Positions 1 through 14,700 of a stretch of 64,000 nucleotides of DNA are shown here, piece after piece; the first letter of the stretch is position 1, and every line of letters begins with the position of its first letter. A program made the translations under genes and the position numbers. This stretch comes from Notospermus geniculatus (Eukaryota > Nemertea > Pilidiophora > Heteronemertea > Lineidae), in the NCBI GenBank assembly GCA_002633025.1, contig NMRB01000258.1, forward strand, positions 354,669 to 418,668, in the 5' to 3' direction. The notes beneath the pieces were generated by a model. The model was not told where the DNA came from, ran no database searches, and saw only the letters and a list, made by a program, of their open reading frames with translations.

Positions 1-3000
1 GCTGACAAGTGTTAATGCTCTCTTTGCCCAAATATTGGTGAACACCAGTCCATATTCATCACTTTCTCTTAATTCATCAATGAAGTGGTCTATACTTGGC
101 TAACTTAGTGAAAAACGTTCTGAACTGAACTCCAACATCCGAATCCTGAAATGTTGGACATGGAAAATGAAATGAGGCCACAGAAGCCAACAAAAAACAG
201 GCATTTGTTGAGAAATACTCTTTGCACATATGAGCTAATACAGACAGCATGGACATCTAGCAATATTGGACACACCTAGAGCCATGTCAAATCAGTTGAA
301 GCAATCGACAACTGCAAATGCTGACAATAAAACATTAATCCATGCTAGGGAAATTAAAAGTAAACACAAATGCAGAAATGTTAAGATTGTGAATATAAAT
401 GATAATAATGAAAATGAATGAAACTTCTAATAGAGGGTTCAGTGGCATGTGTCAACTCAACTTTCCATGCTTTCATGAGGGATCATGATTGGAAAATTCT
501 ACTGAGTACCCAGAGAAGCATGGGTGGAATAAAACACAGATGCATGTCATCATATGAAATGTATGATAGAGGCAGGCACATAGATGTACAAAGATGCCAA
601 ACTCAACTTGGGATGGAATAAACTACCACATATCAGACAGCAAAGCAGTTACTCTGCTGTGAGTGCTGGTACGAGAAGTCATCGTGATTTTACAAGCCAC
701 AGTCAATTTTCTTTTACATTTCATTCATATGTCAAGGGAAAGGAAATTGAACCAGCGTCTATTATTTATCCATGGAAAATTTCTCCTTCATATTAAGAAA
801 TGAATTATGTATATTCAGTGCCTTCACTGTTGACAATCATTTGCAGTTAAGACAGTACAATAGTTCAATGCAGCATAGTGTGTGGAATCGACGTACGATG
901 GGGAAGCAGATGGGTTTTCATTAACATACTGCAACAATCTTGCTAGGATTTACCAATCAATCAATCGGTAAACAAATTACAGGATATCATATTTCCAAAG
1001 TTACACTGGCACATACCGAATAAGCACACAATTTAGAAAAAAACATTGCAAGTTGTGTCTACCGCTGAGGGGAGCAAAATTTAAAGTTTACTAACAGTTT
1101 GGTTGGGAACATTCTTCTGTTTAGACCAAAGGAAATATTTACATCCTATCCCAAGGCAAACTATCATCTGATAGTTGTGAAAGCAGTACTGCTCCTGATA
1201 CCAGAATTTAAGATTAGCATGTGAAAATTTATCTCTTTGGTGAAATTGACTGAACATCTTTATTATGCTGCAAGTGATAGGCAGTTAACACTGAAATGTG
1301 ACTTGCTGTGGTTGTGTTGAACCAGGATGCCGTGATGATCAGATGATTCACATATTTAATGAGGAAATAAAATGCCAATAGGTTTAGTTCTACGATATTC
1401 AATTGGGGTCATCACAGTCACACATCTATCTATCTATGCCATTGATGTGACATCATTGGCAATCCATGCTATACATGTACATGTACACAATGCTGTGGGA
1501 CTCTGTCTCCAAAGGTAAAAGATCTCAATATGTGATCAGTGGGGACACAGCTGATTGAAGTAATGGCTATCTGCACTACAAGGTGTATTTGGTGGTGCAA
1601 GATAGCTGGCTGTTACTTCATTTGCCTGCATTCCCTCTGATTCTAAGTGGAGGTACTGCCTTTTATCATTTGAGGGCACTAGGTGTGATATTTTGCATTC
1701 CACTCCGCTGCACAAGGCAGTTACATCACGAGATTAACAGCAGTTGCCATAATTAAAACTTTCCATATTATTTTCAAGAATTCATATATTGTTTACCTAG
1801 GAAAGTTACACAAATCATTTCCAGGGATTTTCACAAGGAAACACAAGTTTTGAAAACTTCTGCAAGCTGAGCTCAAAAAACTCTTTATTTGATACATGGA
1901 AGAACGCAAAACAAATCAATTGTTCATGCCTGACTACCAGCGCCTAATAATGTTGGAAATCTGGGAGAGATATATGGACAGATACGTCAAATGGAAATAA
2001 ATATGAAGAAACAATCACAGCATTTGCAGAGAAGAAAAATTGAAGAAAACATTCAACTGCACACCGTAAATTAACTTTTGTGGTATTTTCATGACATTTT
2101 AAGGTTTGCAAACATTTCTTGCTTTGCGTGGAATGAGTTGCCACAGTAACGGACAAATTTGGTTTTCACTAAGATGTACTTTCACAGGTAGCTTATTTTA
2201 ATTTTTAATGCTGAAAATTCAAGTTCTCGGTAACCATGGTGATTTAGGCTTAAAGCCATTGACAAGCAAACTGACTTTTTAACTACAGACTGGCATTTCA
2301 GGAGGAATTATGCATTAAAAGCAACCTGGCCAAGTTATTGTGAAATACACAAAGGAAATTCAAACTAAAGACCACCAACTTTTCATAGAACGGCATCATA
2401 AAAGTAAATTTTATTTTTCATCAGTTATTATTCGTGTTCCAATAACAGCTGAAATTTGCTCTGGCTGAGTTACAGAGTCCACTGCGGTGTAAAGATATGG
2501 TGAATCATGCTAATAGTGCATATGCTAGGCAAGTTGACCCACCCAAACATCACATCCTTGGCAATTAGAAAAGACTTGCAACTTCATTCCCTTATTACTT
2601 CTTAGCTAAAGCTTCATCAGTTATCGGTCATTAACAACATTAATGAGGCTTCCTTCTTCTATTATTGATTAGCACTGGAAACTTTGAGTCCTCATTTGCA
2701 ACGTGGCCCCATCTCATCAAAGTCACAACAAATTATCACTGAAACAGACAGTGTGAGAAACCTTACACTAAACTTCTTGCCTGCTTTCGTAGATTTGCCG
2801 GTAATCTACCTTCACCCCTCCAGATTTGGAATCAATATAAAGTGATGATCACTTGGATGGAATTGATTCTTTTATGCAGCAGCTTCAGTACTGACTTTCA
2901 TCTCCCCTCATCTTCTGCCATAACATGATAATTATGGAAGGGAGTGAAAGAAGCTGATGGAAAAGCAAGCCACGGTGTTGTGGTCAGCTGAGAAAATGAC

Positions 3001-6000
3001 CAGTACTGACTACTAATAACGCATCTAATCCGTCCCTCATCACACAAAGACCGGTCTCGTGTTATTTGGATTACTCATATACCCATAAATAGGCGTAAAT
3101 TCAAAATCCATCGAAAAATCCAATTTTCACGGACAGCACCCTGGAAGGATCGTTATTGGTGAGGAAAGGATCATGCGATGTGCGGCAGACAGTCTTCAAT
3201 TTCTCCGGAAAATTATTTGTCCAGCTAGGCTGGCTATTGATAAATTGGCAGCCACCACATATATCATGGTACAGGGTCACTGGATGGAAAAATTGAATTT
3301 CCCTTATTTGTAATGCAATTACTGTTGGTTCTGATAGGAGCTTGGCGCTTCAAGGAGTCTCAGCAATCACGACCATGCTCAGAATCAAAATGTGTGGACC
3401 ATATTCATAATTCCAGCAATGGAAAGCCAATTCAAAACCATATTGGGGTTTTAGATAGATTGCAGCTTACAGGTCTGGGGCCAAAGTGAGTGTAATTTAT
3501 TGTTGGCAAAGATCCACAAGGGTGCGCACACTTAACCCAATATCTGGGTGCCTTCTTGTGAATGTCATCTTCGGTATCAGGAAATGGTATATGTGTTGTG
3601 AAATACACACAAGACATTTTTTTAAAACTTGAAATCCCACACATGGCAGATCAACAGGAGACGGAATTATGATAAACAGCATACAGCAAATTCAAGTGAG
3701 GACAACAGCTGACTCTTGTTGTCTTAGTCTATGTTCAGAGACCAGAGGAAAGTTATGATACCTAAATTTTAGTCTTTACTTTCCCCTACCTAGCAATTAG
3801 GACACCTTTCTCCTCAGAACAATGACCGTGCATTATAACGTTCCACAGGTATTAGCAAGGAAAAGCATCTCTGAACAGATGTGACAAGAAAATACACATA
3901 CCAGTATTTGGGATGAATTTCATAATTATCCAGACAACATGGGTATATTCATTAGGCATCAGACTTTTTCTGTCAGAAAATGCATGTAAACAGTGTCAGA
4001 CAAAGTTCAAGTAAACTTCATTGATGTAGTTTGTGTGACTTACATGTATGAATCATGATTGATTGAAACAGAAATTGGCCAATTTTGATGACACTCATTT
4101 AAGATTGCACATGGTTACCACATCATCACCAGTACTGTTTGCTTTCCCACATACCGAAGCAAAAAAGGGCAAACAAGGGCTTCATAGGCTGAATATAATT
4201 GAAATTGAGTTTCTTGGAGATGCACCCTCGGTATCTTACTATACTGATCTAATAATCCTATCTGTTTATGAAAAGAATGTTTGCATTTCTGACGTTCTAC
4301 TTTAACAGATTCTGTACACGTGTTTCCACTTAAGATTCTATCAAACTGATAGTGGGGTCAAATAAATCAAATCAATCAATCAATCAATCGATTGCATCTT
4401 CTTTTTCAGTTACATGTTTTTTAAAATCTATTACATATCAGAGATTCAAAGGAATCAGACATATGAATTTTTTGTGTGGCCTCATATATAGCCATAATGC
4501 CACCAATTCTTAGACATCAAATCATATATGTGCAGTGAACCCATGATGGAGTCACATTACACAACCTTCAAATCAGTGACCAGCATACTCTGACAAGTCG
4601 TTATGATATGAGTTAGAATTTGTCACATTCTGTTATTTTCCCATATCAAATCCATGATTGGGTCAAACAAACGTATCATATTAAATTAAATCAATTTCAC
4701 AGCGCAATGTCTCTCGCATCCGATTCTTTTTAGAGCCACATTTAGCATCTTTCACAAAAGGAAAGTGTAAATTATAATATATAGTATTACACATTAATTG
4801 AGGATACAGGAGTAACCACACCAGCATGCCATATTAAGCAGGCTTTAACACATGTTAACAAGTCACAGTTCACATATTGTCCTTTGAAATACTCAAAATA
4901 TGTGAATGGTGCTATAAAGTTAAGTTTAAATACAGAACTTGAGATGGTGGTCACAGTTTTTTGTGGATTTTTACCTCAGATAAAATGCAGAGGTCTCAAA
5001 ATTCTTTCGATTAGATGGTGATTTTGCAAATCAGGATGGTACATTTGAGTCTACCTGTGTACAGTTATTATGGAATTCCAATAGGACAAGACAAAAGTAG
5101 CATGCAGGGTTTGGGAGATGGACTAGGGGGCTGATTGCCACTTATTGCCTGTACTTTTGACTCAGCTGCTCACTACTGAATTCTCAAAAGTAACCAAATT
5201 TTTGTTACCAATGTTATTGCCAACTCGGGACACACACCCAGCAAGGCACGCTTCACTCCTGGATCCCAAAACAAGGGAAAATATCATTACATTTCTGATT
5301 GTTAAAAATACTTTATTCACCATAACAACTTTGGGACTGGTACTCATTATCTGAAATTAGTCTGTATAAAACTAATGATTATTACAAATGACTTCGGCAA
5401 AACAATTTAATGCAAAACACAGTAATGAATGCATTAGGGTAAACCCAACTGCAGTTGTGTCTAATTGTTGCATTTTCTGTTTGAAACGATTCTGCACCTG
5501 TTGACCTTTTCAAGGTTATTAGGTGCAGCTTAATTCAACAAAAAAAAGAATCTAATTTGGTTGTTTTACTACAATATTCTACTTTTATGAGTTGCTTGCA
5601 TTTGGGACAACCAACATCAAGTTGTTGAGGAATGACCCAGCAATAAATCAGGATTAAGAGATCATTTTAACTTTCAGGAGTGAACTGCACAACCCTCTTC
5701 TGATCAACAGATTCTGCAATTTTAAAGCTTCAATAACAGACTTAAAGCTGGCCTGCTGGGTATGACATGCAAAGTCTCGAAGTGTGTCAAGTCCACAGCA
5801 TTGCAACCCATGATTTACAAACTTAAGCCAGTGGCAGCCAACCCACGTACTACATTGTAATCTTCCTACAACAGTGGAAAGAACTAGTGTTGCAAGGATT
5901 ACTTCATGCTGCATGTTTCACAGAAAATATAAACCATAAAAACTTTCTCCTAATTCCTCACCCAATATGTTCAGTGTAGTTTTATCAAATGTTGCACGCA

Positions 6001-6657
6001 ATTCCTTAGAGACCAACATTGAAATTGACAATGCACACCAACTGAAACTTTATCACCTAACATCTCACCCGTAATATCATTTCAAACCATACCAGCATAT
6101 GAAATATTTGCTTCGGGATAATTCAAAGCCCCATTAGACAGTCAAAGTGGCAATAAACTGTTTATGGTAATTTGTTCAAAACATTCTGCACAACTGGCGA
6201 CTTGAATTTACACCTCTGCACCAATCATGCTAACTACTATCATTTGAGGAAATGTGGCCATTTCAGGAGGTCTTTACTTCCTCTTTGGAACAATAACTGC
6301 CTGGTAGATCAGCCTTCTGTTTGCTGTCAGACAGGACAAACACATTACACTTAACCCCTTCTTTTGAAGATGATGTTGTCCCTAACCAAACTGGGCCTAA
6401 ACTCCAGTATTTAATATTTACAGAGGAAGAATTCCTAGGTCCCACACCAACAGCCTCCAGGCACACCCTGCAGCCAAAAAGTTCCAAGCATAGCTTTAGC
6501 GAAAGCAGGGCCTTTGACCTCCTATCAACCAGCATCCATTCTGATGACTGCGTACAAAGGACACAAGCTAATAGTGTAGGCTACTGAAAAGGTCCACCAA
6601 CTTATTTGGTTATGTCTGATCATTATCTAACTTCAGTCTTTATCTTTGTACCTGCAG
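1..6657. other. No gene supported; intron-like or intergenic DNA
   Basis: Both strands were read for open frames flanked by splice-like signals and none was convincing. The open frames here are all under about 90 codons, which is expected by chance at this base composition. Small simple repeats occur: an ATCT run near 1424-1437, overlapping TACATGTA palindromes near 1472-1486, and an AATC run near 4363-4390. Nothing else structured was seen. Confidence 0.5.
4359..4391. repeat. (AATC)n microsatellite
   Basis: Short tandem tetranucleotide run reading AATCAATCAATC, preceded by an A-rich AAATAAATC stretch. It could be the simple-repeat tail of an old retroposon, but no body is recognisable upstream. 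Confidence 0.75.
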
Positions 6658-6711
6658 GTACAGAGGAAGTACAGAAAATCACATTTCGAAGCTGGTCGGA
6701 TTGTCTGAGAG
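6658..6711 (+). CDS. Candidate internal micro-exon, unknown protein
   Basis: A pyrimidine-rich acceptor (ttatctttgtacctgcag) precedes 54 nt that end at AG|gtaggt. Entering with two bases of a split codon, it reads TEEVQKITFRSWSDCLR and leaves one base over (phase 1 to 1). A second frame is also open, so the frame is not fixed. The phase fits the candidate exon at 9499-9561: joined, the two read ...SDCLR-V-AESLF.... No family is recognised. Short splice-bounded open segments arise often by chance. Confidence 0.28.
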
Positions 6712-9498
6712 GTAGGTTCGGCGATTTTATACAACTTTTTCTTGTGCATTTCAATTTTGGGCAAGTCCATGTTCTTCACAACATACAAAGGTAAACATAA
6801 TGCCTAATTTAATGGACAACATAAAAAATAGATAAGACCTCTGTTTTTGATTTCATGAATATTTGCAACTTTAGATGAAACTTCATACTAGCATGCCCTA
6901 CTTCCAACCACGAAAGAGTAAGGACAGGCCATGGACAGCAGTTGGACATAGCCTGCGGTTTTATCACAACACATTTGAATACCCTTAGCAAGAAACTGGA
7001 TACAGAGAATTTCAATCGCTATTTAAATCAGTGATACATCAATGGGATAAAGCAAACTATGAAACCCAACCCCGATAGTTTCAATCAAATTTCTAACAGG
7101 AAATGAAGGGTACAATTAGCCTGGGTACACTGAATGGACGTTTCCATAAGGATGTAGCACCATTGTGTGGAATACCATCCCCTAATTCTAACTAATTAGG
7201 GACAAAACGCGTCAAAACACACCGAGAAGGACCCATGGCGAAAATATGAACCCTAACACCTCCGACTGATCAATTAATCTGAAATGAAGGGACAATGGGT
7301 TGTCTCAATTATGGTGGGTTTACAGCTACCAGAGCACCTGTCCTTGTTCTTCATGGTGTCACCCCCTGGACAGGGAGAGATACCAGCCTGAGTCCCTGGA
7401 AGATGAACCCCTCACAAAAACATAAAACACAACCTGTGTCATAAAAAATTCCTGTTTGGACTGACGGTCTGTGGAATGATAGAATTTCATGACTGCATTT
7501 CTTGTACAGCCAACAACCATACTCTCTGCAACTTGACCAAGGAAAGTATCAGGAAAGCAATCCTATACATGTTGGTCATAAGGGACAAAGCACTTACGAC
7601 GCAGGAACATCATAAGGACGCAATTCAGCAAAAATCACAAATCATCTAATTCCAATCAGGTGCCATGGCAGATGATTTCGTCTAACTCAAATTTATTAGC
7701 AGCAATCTGGGACCCTTCCTGCACATCAGTCACCTTCTAATGTTTCTACAGCTGACCCCCTGTCTCCCTTACATCATTATTATAACAAAACACCCCTCTT
7801 CTGATAGAAAGATTGCGCCATTATACAAAGGGTAACAGAGCGAAAATTGGCAAATGCCACATTACACGGCAGGGTCCTCTAATTGTTACCCTCAACAAGA
7901 AAAGACCCTTTTCAATTTTGTATTCACTTTGCCCCCTCATCTTTTGTTGGAACATAGTCAGCTTTTGCATAGCACACGTTTTTGATATAATGAAAACATA
8001 AGTGCAACTCCATGTAGCAAATAAAGAACTTGATACACCCTTGAGATTAATGACTAAGTACCCTGAAGGGTTTTGAAAGACATTCATGTCGCATGGGGAG
8101 GGCATGGTTCATGCCATCAACGATATTAGGGGTTTAATACAGAAGGGTAACAATCTCAACACCTGACACCCTCTTGAAATCTTGAGGGACTCGATAGTTG
8201 TTTGTTCAGGAAGAGGAAGACGGTTGGGCAAAACAGAACACAATAAAAAATGTTGCAAATGGAAGCCTTTTTCAAAATTGGGAGGTATTCTGTGTATGAC
8301 ATGCAGCTGAAGAACTCGATACTGATAAGTAAATGAGACAAGAGTTTCAAACAATTCAACAGAACCTTGAGATATTCACATGATATAATGTGTCACTCCA
8401 ACATGCAATTTGCCAACTAACCCACACAACAACAATTTGAAGAAAAGATAGCTACAGTCCAACCAGTGAACATTAATTTTATTACACACGCAAGCCGTCC
8501 ATCCAGACAAATTCAGATTTATTCATCCCAAACTCTGTAATGAAACAGTGTGTCTTCATCAATATTTCATGGTCTGGCCATCCCCATGATCATCCACAAA
8601 CAGGGATCTTGAAACACACTTCAAATGGCTTTGATCAACTGCATAAGCAATGTTGATGATATTGTTCAGGGGCAGTTCATTTCCTATTTAAGTCAATTCT
8701 TGTTAACCCCTAGGGACAGAAAGGATAATAGTTTTGAGGAATAGATTATGACACTGGCCTTGGAGTTGTCATCCAAAGACCATAGGACACGCAGTCTCAC
8801 TTATAATACCTTCACAGATATATGACTGACCTATTTGAAGAGGGATACGCCCATACCATTGTAAGACTTCAAGCTGATTTTTTATGTATATAATCCAATT
8901 CAAAAATATCCAGGGGAATTTAGGCATCACTTCAAGAGAGTCCCATACATGAAAAAAATGGCAAGACATGTGGATTCCTTCTACCACAAACTGGCAAAAG
9001 GAATGATTCTCCCTTAGGGCACCACACATAACAAGAGAGGAAAAAATAAAGTGATGGACCACAACAACCAGTCGAAATGCCCTAGAGATAGGAATTTCAT
9101 TGCCGAGGAAAAAACCTGCAAAGAAAAAACAGGGATCCCTCCAGACAACATCCTAAGAATTCTGTAAAAGTGACAGAATATGAATGTAGCTCATACCTAC
9201 AGAATGTCTCAAGCTAAATATGACCTAACCTCTTCACTTCACTGTATTAGATATATACAAATCATAAGTAAGGTTATGATGAAAAGGTCTACAGATTCTA
9301 TTTCATAACAGACCCTACAAAGTATAAATGCGGAAATACTTTGTCATATGGGAGCAATATTCTCCCCAAATATCTACCAGGGTACTCAGAAAAACAACAT
9401 ACATTTCTCTGACCTCTGGCTCTAAGGATATGTTTGAAGACATTGTAAAAAAGGTCATTGAATCAATAGTCCTCAAAGGCTTTTTTCTCTCATTGCAG

Positions 9499-9561
9499 TT
9501 GCTGAGAGTCTATTCGTGCTTCTTGGAGAACGAGACCTTAGGAGGTGTTTGGATAAACTTC
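9499..9561 (+). CDS. Candidate internal exon, unknown protein
   Basis: A strong acceptor (ttttttctctcattgcag) and a consensus donor (C|gtaagt) bound 63 nt. Entering in phase 1 it reads AESLFVLLGERDLRRCLDKL, rich in charged and leucine residues as in a helical protein, and leaves one base. Phase 0 is also open and gives a hydrophobic, less convincing peptide. The phase-1 reading is compatible with candidate exons at 6658-6711 before it and 25005-25050 after it. No homology is recognised. Confidence 0.38.
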
Positions 9562-11528
9562 GTAAGTTGCTCTTCTGACACTGTTTCTTATCTGGCACCT
9601 TGCATGTTTAATTGCTAAAGCACCCAATTGTGAAGAACAGTCCTACGCAGGGTGGTAAAAAATAGAACCTCATAGTTCCAATATCAGGAGTCCTTAACTA
9701 TTGTTATGTTTGGACAATACTGTATTTAGTTTTCAGTAGTTCGACTTAACTTCCATCAGCAGCATTTTGGGATCCACTGGTAGTATCTTTGATAAGGACA
9801 TGTTGTTGTGTTTTTGCATAGAAGTTACACACTGTATTGATGACTCAATTTTATGACGATTTGAACTGAAATTATTTCCAAATAGTTAATCAACACCCAC
9901 TGAAATAATGTCAAAGGATGTGTGATGACGAAAAACACTCATTAATATCATAACATGTATTCGAGCAATTATGTCAGTCCGTGGACTACTTGTGTAATTT
10001 TCAACTTCTACAAATTGACTATGTTGACGAAAGTTCAAAAAATTAGAGCAGATAATTGTTGTGCACTGATTTTCACAAATAATTACTAGAGCCCCATAAT
10101 AAGTTTTCAATTTCACTCATTGCTCTGACTTTTGGTTGAGTTCAACCAGTCCATGCCCAGCAACTGCCCATTCTTCTTTAAAATCTCTGTCAGTATCCTG
10201 AAGAAAGGTCACATCAAACATATCACCTCCTGAGACAACCAACTTTTCAAAGGAAATATAGGCTACATACTGGATACAACACATAATCCTTAAAACAAAT
10301 CCAGTTGGTCTCCTTGACACATACTCTGACGTCAACTTTCACCATCATCATGATGAATGCAGGTTAACAGGACCACTAACAATGAACTGAGTGTGTAATA
10401 ATTATGCTTAGAACATGAGTGAGCTTGAAGTACACTGGCAATGGTGTATAAAAATTACTTCAGAAGTATGTTTCCTCAGAAATTATGAACTTTTAAAGAG
10501 ACAAGAATTACTTTCAATACACCATGGCAGTTAAGGAAAATCATCTATAATGCATAGGACATCAGTGAATGGAATATCATTTGCTGAAGAAATAAATGTC
10601 CACTATACTGATATAATGTCAGGCCCTTCATAACAATTGAAAACAAGAACATCCAGTTTATGATCGCTATAAAACCACTCATATCCCATTGGTATTGTCT
10701 CTCGAGGGTTAGAGTTATAATTAGAGATGTTTTAATTACTGATAGTCATGATGTAGAATAGTGACAACTTATAAACAGACTGGCACAATTAAACCACGAT
10801 TATATGCAGCATTTGCAATTTGCACTGACAATGATGACCCATCCTGTGTGCACTTAACAACCAAGAACAAAATGCAAATATCATTTTCATACCTCAATTA
10901 TTTGGCTCCAACACAATGAAAACTTGAAAGCCATCAGGTTTGGGGGAGAAAAGTAAATGTGTACACAAAGAAAGTCTAGCAGACCTAATTACAACCATTT
11001 ATCAGTTAAACAGGACAGAAATTATCTGTTTTTCATGCATTTTTCGTCCACATTAGCCAACACTGTCTCAAAAACATGAGGGTTTTTTGTCATTGCCTTT
11101 CAGCATTAGTTTTAATTGACCTTATCTCTGTGGAATGGAAGGCACCCACATATCACAAAACAGGCTTGCCATCACGTATGCTGTGGAATCATGTTTAAAC
11201 GTTGTTGTCTAAAGCCAGGATGGAAGTCATCTACAGACACTGTAAACAAGCAAATGATATAATTTGAGGACAATGACTATACCAGGGGCCCAAGCAAGGT
11301 GAAAACACTAAGTTTTCTATAAAGTATCCGCCCAGAATGAGAAATGATTCTTCAGCATAACTGTGATGATCAAAGGTATAAGACAATGCCCCTAACTGGC
11401 AGCCACTGGGCCCACTAGTCCCATCCTGTACCTTGGATCTAGAATGGGGATCATAACTGTAATCTAGAGGGCAGCACACAGTAATCAAGTTCCATACAAT
11501 GGATGCCTTTTGTGTGGGAAATTGATCA
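9562..11528. other. No gene supported
   Basis: Intron-like AT-rich sequence. No splice-bounded open frame of useful length, no tandem repeat and no recognisable transposon was seen before the palindromic element that begins at 11529. Confidence 0.45.
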
Positions 11529-11637
11529 GGGGCCTGTTTCATAAAGCGACTTCAAGCTAATGGTATCTTTAACCAAATGGAAAATGCATTGAGTTAACGG
11601 TACCATTAGCTTTAAGTCACTTTATGAAACAGGCCCC
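11529..11637. mobile_element. Palindromic MITE-like element
   Basis: About 109 bp starting GGGGCCTGTTTCATAAAG and ending in the reverse complement of that sequence. The arms match over about 37 bp with about two mismatches (CGACTTCAAG against TGACTTAAAG in the same orientation). There is no coding capacity and no clear target-site duplication. It abuts another dispersed repeat that begins at 11638. Confidence 0.75.
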
Positions 11638-11715
11638 AGGACCTGAATGTCCCTTTCAATTCAATAGATTTAACCACTGGTGACACCTATTGAGGCAGTG
11701 AGTTAGGTTCCTCAT
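11638..11715. repeat. Dispersed repeat, empty-site copy
   Basis: This segment is a diverged copy, in opposite orientation, of the DNA flanking the TTAA-type element at 57826-58028. It carries AGGACCTG..ATGTC, then CAATAGATTTAACC, then GTGACACCTATTGAGGC without interruption. The 58-kb copy has the same order but is split at a TTAA by 203 bp. It therefore acts as an uninserted reference for that insertion. Confidence 0.75.
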
Positions 11716-14700
11716 TGTTTGGGGATTGTTTTACAGGTTAGGTCGACTGTTGCTTGGGGAATGATTCAGTTTCATGTACAGTATACCAAGACCATTTATA
11801 TCAGGCTGTCCTCCTTGCAAGGCTACAGTATGTGTGTATAATTCTGTATGTTAATTCAAATCTTAATGTGTGAGTCGGCTTGTTTTCATCTAATGTGACT
11901 TTGATGTTCTGTACCATGACACCTTTACCAGCATCAAAGGAAAATGATGAAACTCTGCAAAAGAAATACTTACAGGAATATTTTTACAGAACGTATCTAA
12001 GTAAAGATCTCACAAGCAACTGTTCAACCCAAAAATGACTGCTGCCATTTATCAAGATTTATCATTACCACAAAGTCGCAAAGCATCTTGGAAATCTGAC
12101 AGAAATTCAGTATATGCAGGATGGCTAGAAAAAAATCGCAGGTCTATTTAATATCTATCATGGCATGAAGATAACTTCTAAAGGAATGAACACAAAGAAA
12201 CTGACAGTCATTGTTCAGAGGCGAAACTCCTTGGATGCGAAAATTACGTCAAAGCACCAAGGATCAAAGTCATGTAAAACATGTAAAGATTTTTTATACA
12301 GATTTTCGACTATTTTTTGACATATTTTTTCACCAGGAAATAAGAAAGAAATGTAATCAAAAGATGTAAAAAGTAAGGAAGTAGCGAGAAGGACAGATTT
12401 TATTTCTAAACGCTATTGTGTTGATGTGACAAAGGTTTCGACTTCTAAGATGCCGTGTTCTACCTAGGGAGTAACGATTTACAGCGATCTAAAGAGAGCA
12501 CTTCATGATGCATTTCATTTTCTACAAAGGGCATCTAACACTTGTCACTCGATTTCCTCACACATTGGTTGTCAAGAAACAGAATAATTGATAGTCATAA
12601 AGGTATTCATGAAGTGTATATGATGCTGTTTGAGCGTTGATTTCTCTGGACTTGGCAGAAATTTTATATTTTTTTAGAAGGCTATGAGTCAGGTATTGAC
12701 ATTTGGGTCATTCCTTTTGACTGAGAAATGGAATAGAACCCAAACAAACTATCTGCACAAAAACATATTCTAACAAATAACACGGAAGGAATCCAAGGAC
12801 TCTGCAAAACAGAAAACAAATTCAACACAAAACACATGAAAAACATCACTTCTGAAAGAACTTAAAATATATTGTGAATATTTTCAGGCTAAGAGTTTTA
12901 TGCTGACATTTGTGTCAGTAAGGGTCTCTGAAGAAGCAAATCAACTTACACCAGCTAACTCTAATGAACCTAAAACTGCAATATTGTAGTATTATGAATG
13001 GAAATTTGATGTAAATTGGAGCACAAGTTTCCAATTGAGTTGCACCAATTAGATATTACTGCATACAGTCAACAGGGCAAGTTGGGATTCCACAATAGGA
13101 AAACTCTCAAAAACATGCAGTCTAATTGGAGTTGAAGGTAAGGAGCCACCCTTTTCAAACATAAGTTGCTGCAAAGTATAACAATTCCATTCTAACTTTC
13201 ACTGCAACACCAAAACCAATCATGTACATTTCCTATGTGAAACACTTGGTGAACCCAAAACAACTTTTTTTCTGAAATTGACACAGGATCTGTTATTTTA
13301 CAATAGGAAAATGAATGTCAATACCCACTTACAAAGAATCGATCGTTCAGCTACGTCTCAAAACTTAAGAGTACCCCTAAATGATGTGAAGGGTTTGACG
13401 CCTATTGTTAGCAGACTCTTACAACTAGTACAATAGCCCAAATATCACAAATAACTATCAAAACCTCCTATTCTCACCATTTCCATTTAAACAAATTACT
13501 TAGAGTTATAACCAAGAGCTATTGCCATTCTGAATATTGTTGCATAAAAACCACAGAGGCAAATGTGACTTCGTTTTTATCTTCCTCTCTGCTTTATGGC
13601 ATGCCAGCTAAAACTTCATAATCTCAACTCAAATCTCAAACTTCCAGAGAGTGGGCAAATATGTTGTTCAGTGGTGGATGACATCCAGAAAACCTCAATA
13701 AAACCACGAATCAAAAGTAAATCTCATAATTAAACTGTAGCTCAAAATAATGATCATCATGTTTCTCTGGCCATTTCCTCTCTGGTTTTGATCAAATGTG
13801 TTCCCTGCAAGCCATGAGAAACTCTCTCAGAAAACACAACCTCTGCTGAGAAAAGATGTTTGTTCTGTGTCGGTGTACACATACATTATGCCGCAGACTG
13901 TATGTTTTACCTGAGATCACACTATGAGTTGCTGAGAGGCGAAAACCTTTGACAAAAAATTACCACCAGGTTAAACCTATAAGACGTGCAACATTTTACT
14001 TGGCCTACATGTATATTACACCCACCCAACATTAGAACTTCATCGGAAGACATAACCACCCTAAAGATTCTATGCATGCAGTTGTTTCTCGCAACTCATC
14101 CAATTAAGTCCAAAAATTAATGACAAGAATGAAGCAACAATTTAAAAAGTAAAATGTAATATCATAAATTTTTGGTAATATGCATATCAATGGGTATCCA
14201 TGCCCAATCCTTAAAGTTGATGACAACATGGTGATAGTTCAGGAACTCCCCAAATGGCCACCGGAGTAAAAAACCTTCACAAAACATGCATTGTTATCCG
14301 AAAAATTAAGAAAGGAGTTCCCAAATAATTAAAAGGGAGTTCCTTGATGGTTTTAAAGGGAGTTCCCTCATAATTACATCAACAATAAAGTTTTCAACAA
14401 GACAACCATTAGAGCGAGGTACAATAACAATCACTGGGTCATCAAACAATGCAAACTTCACTCCTCGAAACATTTCTGAATTTCACCTTGACACGGCCAG
14501 CCTACACCAGACGGCAGCCCGATAAGCGCCTGGTATCTATTGTTGAGCAGCACGCGAGTGAGCCTCCCTTCTGCTACAATGCAAGAAATCTCACCATTAT
14601 GTACCAATCCTTGGCATCAATGCACACCCGTGATGCAGGCACATGATCTGGTATCAATCTGCCTCTGGCAAGATGCAAAAGCACTCCTATTCTAAATTCA

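Noticed and set aside
12888-12917. 30-nt segment AKSFMLTFVS between good splice signals on the + strand
   Set aside because: Too short to tell from chance, and its only open phase (0-0) does not fit the phase-1 chain 9499 to 25005.
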